NCBI RefSeq assembly: GCF_020886695.1
Contig: NZ_AP024485.1
Span: 2,857,001-2,921,000, forward strand
Length of the DNA: 64,000 nucleotides
Source: Pseudodesulfovibrio sediminis
Lineage (GTDB): Bacteria > Desulfobacterota > Desulfovibrionia > Desulfovibrionales > Desulfovibrionaceae
Direction of reading: 5' to 3'
A program made the translations under genes and the position numbers. The notes under the pieces are model-generated. The model was not told the origin of the DNA and searched no databases. It was given only the letters and a program-made list of their open reading frames with translations. Below, piece after piece: positions 36,017 through 43,259 of this stretch. Position 1 is the stretch's first letter; every line of letters starts with the position of its first letter.

Positions 36017-36412
36017 ATGGTACATTCATATGACTTCAAATGTGAAGAAGGGTATTTGCTTTGCACAACAACAGGAGAAACATCTTCTGTTGAAGACATT
36101 TTCACGTATGCACGTGCCGTCACGGACGCAGCGCGCAAGGCGCGATGTACATCCATCTTTCTTGATGAGAGAAACATGGCATCCATGCTGGACTCGTTTG
36201 ATATCTATACGGCATGTGAAGTGCTTGCTGGTGGAGACCTCCTGCGTGGATTCCGCTTTGCTTCCCTGCGGACGGGATTAAATGACGAGACAGCCCGGAA
36301 TTTTGAAACAATGTTTCGAAACAGATCAATAAATTATCGGTTCTTTGTCGAGTATGAAGCCGCCAAGTCATGGCTGTGCGGCACCCAGGATCAGGAAGAG
36401 TCAAAGACATGA
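36017..36412 (+). CDS. STAS-like (SpoIIAA-type) protein
   Basis: The ATG at 36017 has GGAAGG six bases upstream; a GTG at 35981 would add 12 residues. The 131-residue product looks like a small alpha/beta STAS-like fold: YLLCTTTGETSSVEDIFTYA, then SIFLDERNMASMLDSFDIYT (with the usual strand plus Asp), and RFASLRTGLNDETARNFETM near the end. STAS-like proteins of this length act as anti-anti-sigma factors or bind membranes. No kinase or phosphatase partner is adjacent. The call is based on secondary-structure pattern rather than a firm motif. Confidence 0.55.
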   Translation: MVHSYDFKCEEGYLLCTTTGETSSVEDIFTYARAVTDAARKARCTSIFLDERNMASMLDSFDIYTACEVLAGGDLLRGFRFASLRTGLNDETARNFETMFRNRSINYRFFVEYEAAKSWLCGTQDQEESKT

Positions 36413-36459
36413 TTCGTGATTCCGTCCTGCCGTGTGTCAGCTTTTGATGTGAACAGCGA

Positions 36460-37737
36460 TTATTTGTCGGATGTGACCGGCAGGATGAATATGAACGTAC
36501 TGCCTTTGTTCACTTGACTTTCTACCCATATATGTCCGTTGTGGGCATGGACGATATGCTTGCATATGGAGAGTCCAAGCCCGGTCCCCTGGGGCTTGTG
36601 ATGCTGCTCCGGCTGCACCTGGGTAAATTTGTCGAAGATGGTTTCGGCCACGTCCTTTTCAATGCCCACGCCGGTGTCGCTGACCGAGATGCGTACACTC
36701 TTTGCCACGTGGCGCGCCTTGCAGGTGATGCTCCCCTTGGGGGTGAATTTGACCCCGTTGGAGATGAGATTCACCATGACCTGAATTAATCGGTCCATAT
36801 CTCCGTTGACCTTGGGAAGGTCGGGTTCGAGATCCAGCAGCATGACCAGATTTGAATCCTTGAACAGCGCCTCCGTGACCTCCAGTGATCTGTTGATGAA
36901 GTCTTTCGGGTTGATGGGGGCGAACTTGTAATCGATCTTGTTGGCTTCGAGCTTGGCCAGATCGAGGACGTCATTGATGAGGGCCGTCAGCCGGGCACCT
37001 TCGTTTGAAATGATGTCGATGTTGTTTTTTACCCGTTCCATTTCCTTGATCAACTTCTCGTCACCCTTGTGGTCCACTGCGGGATAGATGGCCTTGACCA
37101 GCTTTTTGCGGATGATTTTCGAAAAGCCGAGAATGGACGTCAGCGGGGTGCGCAGCTCATGGGAGACAATTGCCAGAAATTCGGATTTGGCGCGGTTGGC
37201 GCGAGCGAGTTCCCTGGTCCGCTCTCTGACCCTGATCTCCAGCAGATCATGACTCTTCTTGAGCCGACGTTCATTGGCTTTGCGTTCACTGATGTCACGA
37301 GCCACGATGATGGCCCGCCGTCTTTCGCCAAGATGAGTCAACTGGACGGTCAGATCCACGGGGACAGCGCGCAGTTTGCAATCCGGATGACGGAGTTCCG
37401 TCTCAAGTTGCAGGTTTTCCGTGTCGGTATGAAAGAGATTGTTCGCGTGTCGTTTCAAGTGACGGGGCAGGAATCTTTTGAAGGGAGAACCGACTATGTC
37501 CGCATTGCCACAGCCGATCATGGATTGTGTGGAACCGGAGATATCAAGGATGATACCAGTGTCTGCGTCGACCACGAAAATGGCATCGTTCACAAGATCC
37601 AGCAGGGCGCGAAACTGCTCCAATTCGTCAAGGCGGGTTTTGAGTTCAGGGTAATAGCTTTTACTGACTGAACGTTTGCCAAGTCCAATGAGCTTCTCTC
37701 TTTCGCTCGCTTGATTGTTGTTTGAATCAGCAGGCAT
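36460..37737 (-). CDS. PAS-domain sensor histidine kinase
   Basis: A soluble kinase of 425 residues without membrane segments. The PAS domain is at about 48-160 (VNDAIFVVDADTGIILDISG), a coiled linker follows (KSHDLLEIRVRERTRELARA), then HisKA with phospho-acceptor His in SEFLAIVSHELRTP near 190, and HATPase_c with VNLISNGVKFTP (N box), SDTGVGIE (G1) and GTGLGLSICK (G2). All catalytic boxes are intact. Its start overlaps the alcohol dehydrogenase stop by 11 bases (ATGCCTGCTGA), so the two are coupled. No response regulator is adjacent, so its partner is elsewhere. Confidence 0.94.
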   Translation of the reverse strand: MPADSNNNQASEREKLIGLGKRSVSKSYYPELKTRLDELEQFRALLDLVNDAIFVVDADTGIILDISGSTQSMIGCGNADIVGSPFKRFLPRHLKRHANNLFHTDTENLQLETELRHPDCKLRAVPVDLTVQLTHLGERRRAIIVARDISERKANERRLKKSHDLLEIRVRERTRELARANRAKSEFLAIVSHELRTPLTSILGFSKIIRKKLVKAIYPAVDHKGDEKLIKEMERVKNNIDIISNEGARLTALINDVLDLAKLEANKIDYKFAPINPKDFINRSLEVTEALFKDSNLVMLLDLEPDLPKVNGDMDRLIQVMVNLISNGVKFTPKGSITCKARHVAKSVRISVSDTGVGIEKDVAETIFDKFTQVQPEQHHKPQGTGLGLSICKHIVHAHNGHIWVESQVNKGSTFIFILPVTSDK

Positions 37738-38896
37738 TCTTGAATATTTCCGTTATTTCCTGGACGGAGAGCTCTTTGGGGTTGGTCAGCATGCAGGCAT
37801 CGGCCATTGCGTGTTCTGCCAGCAAGGGGAAGTCGGCCTTGGTCACTCCGAGATCACAGAGCGAACTCTGGACTCCTACGGATTGTTTGAACGAGGTATA
37901 CGCGCCCACGACCCTTTCGCACATTTCATCCAACGGGAGATCCTTGGGGATATCCGCATCCAGGGCAATGCCGAGCTTGCGATATTTTTCCGGGGCTGCA
38001 GAAAAATTATACCGGATCACATGTTCCAGAAGGATCGCGTTGCATAAACCGTGGGGCAGGTCGAGGAGACCTCCCAGGCTGTGGGCCATGGCATGCACCG
38101 CGCCGAGGATGGCGTTGGAGAAGGCCAGCCCCGCATAGGTCGAAGCGAGCATCATGCCGCTTCGTGCCAAAAGATTGTCCGGTTCGTTGACTGCTGTGAC
38201 CAGATGCCTCTTGGTCATCCGAACGGCCTCCAGGGCATTCAGGTCGGTGATGGCCGACGACGCGTTGGAGACATAGGCTTCTGTGGCGTGCGTCAGGGCA
38301 TCAAGGCCGGTGTACGCCGTAAGATTACGGTCCATGGACATGGTCAGCACGGGGTCGATGAGCGCGACATCGGGAAGTGCGCTCTTGGAAACAATAGCTA
38401 TTTTTGCCTTTCTGTCCAGAGCGGTGATGATGCAGAACTGGGAGACATCAGCCGCGCTGCCTGCTGTGGTGGGAATGCAGATCAGGGGTGGGCCGGGGCG
38501 ATCGACCTTGTCCACGCCCTCAAATTCGAGCACGTGTCGTTTGTTGGTACAGACGATGCCGATTGCCTTGGCGCAATCCATGGGAGAGCCGCCGCCGATG
38601 GCGATGAGCGCGTCACATCCTTCCTTGTCGAAGAGCGCGGCGCCAGCCATGACCTCGTCTTCACGCGGGTTGGGGCTGACGTCGGAGAACATGACACAGG
38701 TGATCCCTTCACTTTTGAGGGTGTCGAGTATCCTGTCCGAAAAATCCAGCGACATCAGGGTCGAATCCGTGACGACCAGGGCCTTTGAAACGGAAAGGTT
38801 GGCGGCAAATTGCCCAGCCAGCATGGAAGCGTCGGCTCCGAAAATGAATTCGGGAGCAACAAATTTTCTCAGTTTGGAAATATAGGCTGTGTCCAT
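37727..38896 (-). CDS. Iron-containing alcohol dehydrogenase
   Basis: A group III alcohol dehydrogenase of 389 residues, oxidising alcohols or reducing aldehydes with NAD(P). Cofactor binding is shown by the GGGSPMDCAKAIG loop near residue 100 and PTTAGSAADVS. The metal site is in AVHAMAHSLGGLLDLPHG with the two His and a following Asp/His set. The GAGGGAA ribosome site precedes the ATG. Desulfovibrio species use such enzymes in ethanol metabolism. Translational coupling to a histidine kinase gene is unusual for this family. Confidence 0.94.
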   Translation of the reverse strand: MDTAYISKLRKFVAPEFIFGADASMLAGQFAANLSVSKALVVTDSTLMSLDFSDRILDTLKSEGITCVMFSDVSPNPREDEVMAGAALFDKEGCDALIAIGGGSPMDCAKAIGIVCTNKRHVLEFEGVDKVDRPGPPLICIPTTAGSAADVSQFCIITALDRKAKIAIVSKSALPDVALIDPVLTMSMDRNLTAYTGLDALTHATEAYVSNASSAITDLNALEAVRMTKRHLVTAVNEPDNLLARSGMMLASTYAGLAFSNAILGAVHAMAHSLGGLLDLPHGLCNAILLEHVIRYNFSAAPEKYRKLGIALDADIPKDLPLDEMCERVVGAYTSFKQSVGVQSSLCDLGVTKADFPLLAEHAMADACMLTNPKELSVQEITEIFKNAC

Positions 38897-39163
38897 AGCT
38901 ATTCCCTCATGGTTAAAGCGCAGTATGTGTTATACAGCTTTTGCGGAGAAATTTACAGATATTTAACACATCGTGAAGGTAGTAGGAATTATAATAAAGG
39001 CTCTTATGGGGCATCCATAGTCCGGTGTGGGGGGCGTATTCCTGGTATACTTTGGCAATGGGCGTCACGCAGAGAGGAGGGGGTGAGCGTCTACGCTGTC
39101 TGGACTGTTCCCCGCTGACGGCTTATAGGGTTTGCTCAAAGAATGAATGAAGGAGTTTTCGTT

Positions 39164-39817
39164 ATGGATACTGTTGATACGTTGAGTGTCATGCCCATTG
39201 CACGCAAGGACGGCACACATGTCCTGCGTTTGTGTGTCAATCAGGGGCTGCTGACCCCGGATATGGTCAGGAAGATCATGGATGTCATGACCAAATACGC
39301 GTTACCCTCCTTGAGAGCCACGACAGGTCAGCGTTTCAACCTTGAAGGCATCCCGTCGGACAAGGTGGACGAGATCGCGGCTGCGCTCGGTACGCCTGTG
39401 GACAAGTGTCCCCCCGGCGTTTCCGTCTGTCCCGGCGGAGACCAATGCAAATACGGCATGCAGGACACCCGCGCCATGGGGGACGCGCTGCTGGATCTGA
39501 TCAAGGCCAACGGTCCGTATCCTTTCAAGATCAAGAGCGGCGTGTCCGGGTGCGCCATGGCCTGTGGCTTGAGCTTTGTCCGTGACGTAGGGCTGGTGGG
39601 CGGAGCCAAGGGATGGAATGTATACTATGGCGGAGCCGCCAATCGCCATGCGTGTACCGGTATCGTGCTGGGCAAGAAAGTCAGCAAAGCCGAAGCGCTT
39701 GAATCCATTGCCAAAGGACTGACCTACTACAAGGAAAACGCCAAGAAGTTCGAGCGGATCGGAGCCATGGTTCGCCGTCTGGGCCGTGACGTGGTGGCGG
39801 CTGCCCTGACTGAATAA
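39164..39817 (+). CDS. Assimilatory-type sulfite reductase (small siroheme enzyme)
   Basis: The ATG at 39164 is chosen because GGAG lies 8 bases upstream; the frame could start at 39143. The 217-residue protein is the small monomeric sulfite reductase known from Desulfovibrio vulgaris, about 218 residues. A first segment (LRATTGQRFNLEGIP) matches the sulfite-binding half-domain, and the siroheme-4Fe4S ligands are in CPGGDQC (C-x5-C) and CAMAC (C-x3-C). It reduces sulfite to sulfide, likely in the cytoplasm, with an unknown electron donor. The physiological role of this low-spin enzyme beside DsrAB remains debated. Confidence 0.92.
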   Translation: MDTVDTLSVMPIARKDGTHVLRLCVNQGLLTPDMVRKIMDVMTKYALPSLRATTGQRFNLEGIPSDKVDEIAAALGTPVDKCPPGVSVCPGGDQCKYGMQDTRAMGDALLDLIKANGPYPFKIKSGVSGCAMACGLSFVRDVGLVGGAKGWNVYYGGAANRHACTGIVLGKKVSKAEALESIAKGLTYYKENAKKFERIGAMVRRLGRDVVAAALTE

Positions 39818-39893
39818 AGACACTTTTGCATGAAGCAGCCCCAGAATATCTGCTGACGTTCCGGGGCTTTTTCATGTCTTTTCAGTGGATTTC

Positions 39894-40277
39894 CTAACAG
39901 GTGGTATCCGGCTCAAGCGATTCGAACACGTCCTGGGCCGCAAACAACCCGTTGAGTGCGGCAGGGAACCCCGCATACACGGCCATCTGCATGATGGTCT
40001 CCACGATCTGCTCCCGGCTCAACCCCACGTTGAGTCCGGCTGTGATATGCACCTTGAGCTGTGGCGTGGCCGTGCCCATGGCGGTCAGGGCCGCGATGGT
40101 GGCGATTTCCCGTGATTGGAGATCCAGCCCGGGGCGTGCATAAATATCGCCGAAAGGGAACTCGATCAGATAGGTTGCAAAGTCCGGTGCAATGTCTTTC
40201 AGGCTCTCGATCACGTTGGTTCCGGCCTGTCCGTCTATTTCTTCAAGTTTTTTCAATCCCAGCTCGTAGCGCGTCAT
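39894..40277 (-). CDS. Carboxymuconolactone-decarboxylase-family protein
   Basis: The ATG at 40277 has GGAG 9 bases before it and lies inside the MerR gene end; a longer frame to 40307 is less likely. The 127-residue product has the CMD helical core: PGLDLQSREIATIAALTAM, TPQLKVHITAGLNVGLSREQ and IVETIMQMAVYAGFPAALNG. The AhpD-type CxxC is absent, so a peroxidase role is not supported; a PcaC-like decarboxylase or unrelated function is possible. It follows the MerR gene with overlap and is presumably controlled by it. Confidence 0.85.
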   Translation of the reverse strand: MTRYELGLKKLEEIDGQAGTNVIESLKDIAPDFATYLIEFPFGDIYARPGLDLQSREIATIAALTAMGTATPQLKVHITAGLNVGLSREQIVETIMQMAVYAGFPAALNGLFAAQDVFESLEPDTTC

Positions 40278-40629
40278 ACTCTTTCTCCAATGTCTCGTAG
40301 ATTTCAATTTTCTGGTCCAGTGCGACCAGATGGGATTGGAGTTGATTGATATTCTCCTCCAGATCCTGCCGGTGAGAAAGGAGCATGGCCTTGCGTTCCG
40401 ATAGCGTACTATCCCCTTTGTGCCGGAGATCAGAATACCGTTGAATTTTTTTCAGCGGCATCCCGGTCTGTTTGAGGCGCAGGATGAAGCGCATCCAGTT
40501 CAGGGCGTTTTCAGTGTAGACCCGCCGCCCTCCGGCCCTGTCCACATCCCGGATCAAACCGATTTTTTCGTAGTAGCGCAGGGTGTGGGGCGAGACGTCG
40601 AGTCGTTGAGCCAGTTCGCTGATCTTCAT
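40243..40629 (-). CDS. MerR-family transcriptional regulator
   Basis: The N-terminal winged helix MKISELAQRLDVSPHTLRYY followed by EKIGLI and the RRVYTE wing is typical MerR. The second half is a long dimer coiled coil (RQDLEENINQLQSHLVALDQ). At 128 residues it has no C-terminal sensor domain and, notably, no cysteine, so thiol or metal sensing through Cys is excluded. The gene overlaps the CMD gene by 35 bases. A 19-bp-spacer promoter with a centred dyad lies directly upstream, so it likely regulates itself and its partner. Confidence 0.93.
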   Translation of the reverse strand: MKISELAQRLDVSPHTLRYYEKIGLIRDVDRAGGRRVYTENALNWMRFILRLKQTGMPLKKIQRYSDLRHKGDSTLSERKAMLLSHRQDLEENINQLQSHLVALDQKIEIYETLEKEYDALRAGIEKT

Positions 40630-40652
40630 GTCCTTTCTCCATTCATGGGATG

Positions 40653-40683
40653 AGTGTACAAGTTGGAGTTTACTCTAAGTCAA
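40653..40683 (-). promoter_or_regulatory. MerR-type promoter/operator
   Basis: On the minus strand -35 TTGACT (40683-40678), a 19-base spacer and -10 TACACT (40658-40653) enclose the dyad TTAGAGT-AA-ACTCCAA. The overlong spacer with a central palindrome is the signature of MerR-activated promoters. It starts 24 bases before the merR start codon. Confidence 0.88.
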
Positions 40684-40776
40684 GCGCAAATAAAAGCATT
40701 TGAAAGCGGGGAGGGGGAAAGGGTTTTTTTCCCGTTTAAACAGAGTGTTCGCGGGCAGAATGTCATCGTGCCATGA

Positions 40777-40802
40777 GAAAAGCTCCGGTCAAAAACCGGA
40801 GC
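40777..40802 (-). terminator. Terminator of the hybrid-kinase/Che/GGDEF operon
   Basis: Read on the minus strand, GCTCCGGT-TTTTG-ACCGGAGC runs into TTTTCTC. It lies 31 bases after the diguanylate-cyclase stop. Confidence 0.88.
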
Positions 40803-40832
40803 CCTGTCTTTCTGGAGTGGGAGAGCGCGGGA

Positions 40833-41825
40833 TCAGAGCTGGACATTGAAGCTGGCGTTTCGCCCTGCGGATTTGGCCTGATACATGGCCTGGTCCGCCC
40901 TGATCATGAAGTCTTTGCTGCTGTTGGTCATGTTCGGGATGGTCGAGCAGGTGCCGACACTTGCGGTGACGAATTCACAGACAGTGGAACTCTGGTGGAT
41001 CACGCACAGATCTTCGATGCAGGACCTGACCCGTTCGCCGATGAGCTGTGCGCCTTCAATATCCGTGTCTGGGAGTATGATGGCGAACTCCTCGCCGCCC
41101 ACGCGGGCGACTTTGTCCTGTCCGCGTTTGACGACATCGGTGAGGGCGGCCGCCACCTTTCTGAGGCATTCATCCCCGACGGCGTGGCCGTAGGTGTCGT
41201 TGTACTCCTTGAACAGGTCGATATCCATCAGGACGACAGAGAAGGGAGATTTGTGACGCATTGAGCGGCTCCACTCATCTGCCATGAGTTGATTGAACTG
41301 TCGTTTGTTGTACAGACCTGTCAGGCCATCGGTGATGGAGAGCATGTGCAGCTGTTCATTGGTCTCTTCAAGCTGCTGCTGGAGCTCTTCCAGTTCCACC
41401 AGCTTTCTGTCGAGTTCGCGGGCGTTGCGCTCAAGCGCTTCCTTTTGGCGAAAAATCTTGAGGAAGACATTCACCTTGCTGCGGAAAACCACGGGTTCCA
41501 GCGGCTTGAACAGATAGTCCACGGCACCGGATTCATAGCCTTTGAAAATATGCTGCTGATTACTGACCTCGGCGGTCACGAAGATGATCGGAATGTTGCG
41601 GGTCTTCTTGTTGCCGCGCATGAGTTCGGCCACTTCATACCCGCTCATGTCCGGCATGTGGACATCGAGAAGCACCAGCGCGAAATCATGGTCCAGAATC
41701 TGGGCCAATGCCTCTGCGCCGGAGTCCGCCCTGACAAGCTCCAGATCTGGGTAATCCAGCAGACTCTCCAGTGTAAGCAGGTTCTCAGGTTTGTCGTCGA
41801 CGATGAGTATTTTTGCGATTCCCAT
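40833..41825 (-). CDS. REC-GGDEF response regulator (diguanylate cyclase)
   Basis: Residues 1-120 are a receiver domain with the acid pocket (ILIVDDKPEN), phospho-acceptor Asp in LVLLDVHMPDMSG near 54 and the signalling Thr in IIFVTAE. A coiled linker (LVELEELQQQLEETNEQLHM) leads to GGDEF at 165-330, with active site RVGGEEFAII. The inhibitory I-site RGQD stands exactly five residues before GGEEF, so product inhibition is expected. It makes cyclic di-GMP when phosphorylated. It is the last of four genes with gaps of 1-3 bases, so it is the probable output of the hybrid kinase. Confidence 0.95.
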   Translation of the reverse strand: MGIAKILIVDDKPENLLTLESLLDYPDLELVRADSGAEALAQILDHDFALVLLDVHMPDMSGYEVAELMRGNKKTRNIPIIFVTAEVSNQQHIFKGYESGAVDYLFKPLEPVVFRSKVNVFLKIFRQKEALERNARELDRKLVELEELQQQLEETNEQLHMLSITDGLTGLYNKRQFNQLMADEWSRSMRHKSPFSVVLMDIDLFKEYNDTYGHAVGDECLRKVAAALTDVVKRGQDKVARVGGEEFAIILPDTDIEGAQLIGERVRSCIEDLCVIHQSSTVCEFVTASVGTCSTIPNMTNSSKDFMIRADQAMYQAKSAGRNASFNVQL

Positions 41826-41827
41826 GA

Positions 41828-42415
41828 TTATCCTTGATCGTTCACTGAATTGAGGAACGTGCTGATTTCTTCCAGCGGAAGAATATGATCCACCCTGGTG
41901 GCGGCGATGGCCGCCTTGGGCATGGTGTCGGTGTTCGCCGTTTTCGGCGATTGGACCACGGTCAGGCCGCCGAGCCGCTTGATCTTGGCCAGTCCTTTGG
42001 CTCCGTCTGAGTTGGCGCCGGTAAGGACGATGCCGATGAGTTCCGGCCCGTACACCTCTGCGGCGGTTTCGAAAAGGACATCTACCGAAGGGCGTGAAAA
42101 GTTGACGCGGGGAGCAATGGAAAGCGCGATACTACGGTCGCATTCCACCATCAAATGGTAGTTGGGAGGAGAAAAGTAGATGGTGCCCGCTTTCAGTGGG
42201 ACCTTGTCTTCGGCTTCCTTGACCTCAAGGGGGCAACGGAGATTGTAGTGCTGGGGAAGATAGCTCTCCGAGTCGGGTTTGATGTGTTGCACCACGAGGA
42301 CCGGCATGGCGAAATCCTTTCGCAGCTTGGGCAGAATCTGATCCAGGGCTGCCAGTCCACCGGCAGAAACGCCGATGACCACGGCTGCATAGCGGGGGGT
42401 GTTACTCGCACTCAT
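41828..42415 (-). CDS. cheB: CheB-type methylesterase domain protein (no receiver)
   Basis: A stand-alone CheB catalytic domain of 195 residues without the N-terminal receiver. The Ser is in VIGVSAGGLAAL, the His in VLVVQHIKPD and the Asp in VLTGANSDGAKG, the full triad for removing methyl groups from Glu of chemoreceptors. Since no receptor or CheA/CheW gene is nearby, the natural target may be the hybrid kinase encoded upstream. It is separated from cheR by 3 bases and from the cyclase by 2. Confidence 0.93.
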   Translation of the reverse strand: MSASNTPRYAAVVIGVSAGGLAALDQILPKLRKDFAMPVLVVQHIKPDSESYLPQHYNLRCPLEVKEAEDKVPLKAGTIYFSPPNYHLMVECDRSIALSIAPRVNFSRPSVDVLFETAAEVYGPELIGIVLTGANSDGAKGLAKIKRLGGLTVVQSPKTANTDTMPKAAIAATRVDHILPLEEISTFLNSVNDQG

Positions 42416-42418
42416 ATC

Positions 42419-43258
42419 CTAGGCCGTCCGTTTCTTCCTGTAGATTTTCTCTCTGTCCGCAATCACTTCGAATTTGTTTGCGACACTGGAGAACTTAATG
42501 TTTTCCTTGGACCCGAGGCAAAGAAATCCGCCTGGGCACAGGCTGTCACAGAAGAGTTCCAGAACCCTGTTCTGCAAGTCTCTGTTGAAATAAATCAACA
42601 CGTTCCGGCAGAAGATGACGTTCATCTCACCAAAGACGCCGTCGGTGACCAGATTGTGGGAGGAGAAGAGCACCTGCTTGCGCAGCGTGCTGCTCATGAC
42701 CACGTTGTCATAGTCGGCCGTGTAGTAGTCGGAAAAGGAGTTGTTGCCGCCGGACTTCTGATAATTGGCGGTGTATTCGCGGACCAGGTCCATGGGGTAT
42801 ATGCCGTCTTTGGCCTTGGCCAGGATCATCTCGTTGAAGTCGGTCGCGTAAATCTGGGAGCGGCTTGCCATGTTCTCCTCCTGCAGGAGAACGGCCATGG
42901 AGTAGACCTCCTGCCCGGCGGAACACCCTGCATGCCATACCTTGATATACGGATATGTCTGGAGATGGGGGATGACCGCTTCCCGGACCTTCTTGTAGAA
43001 CCACGGGTCGCGGAACATCTCGGTGACATTGATGGACAGGTCTAGCAGCAGCTTCTCAAAGAAGTCCTGGTTGTATATCAGCCTGTGCAGCATGGCAGAG
43101 TAGTTGCTGATTTTCTCCAGGTTCATCCGGTGTTCAAGACGGCGCTTGGTATGGGCGCAGGAGTAATCCCGGAAGTCATAGCCGTATTTGATGTATATGG
43201 CCTCCAGGAGAAGCTGAATCTCCAGGCGTTCGTTGTCAATGTCGGTGAAGTCACTCAT
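42419..43258 (-). CDS. cheR: CheR-type methyltransferase
   Basis: A 279-residue CheR with the N-terminal helical domain (RRLEHRMNLEKISNYSAML, LDLSINVTEMFRDP) and a SAM-binding domain: VWHAGCSAGQEVYSMA is motif I, ATDFNEMILAKAKDGIYP a later one, and IFCRNVLIYFNRDLQNRV the conserved CRN-x-LIYF. It methylates Glu side chains. It begins one base after the hybrid-kinase stop (TAAGATG), so translation is coupled. Presence beside cheB without chemoreceptors points to modification of the kinase or another sensor. Confidence 0.94.
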   Translation of the reverse strand: MSDFTDIDNERLEIQLLLEAIYIKYGYDFRDYSCAHTKRRLEHRMNLEKISNYSAMLHRLIYNQDFFEKLLLDLSINVTEMFRDPWFYKKVREAVIPHLQTYPYIKVWHAGCSAGQEVYSMAVLLQEENMASRSQIYATDFNEMILAKAKDGIYPMDLVREYTANYQKSGGNNSFSDYYTADYDNVVMSSTLRKQVLFSSHNLVTDGVFGEMNVIFCRNVLIYFNRDLQNRVLELFCDSLCPGGFLCLGSKENIKFSSVANKFEVIADREKIYRKKRTA

Positions 43259-43259
43259 C

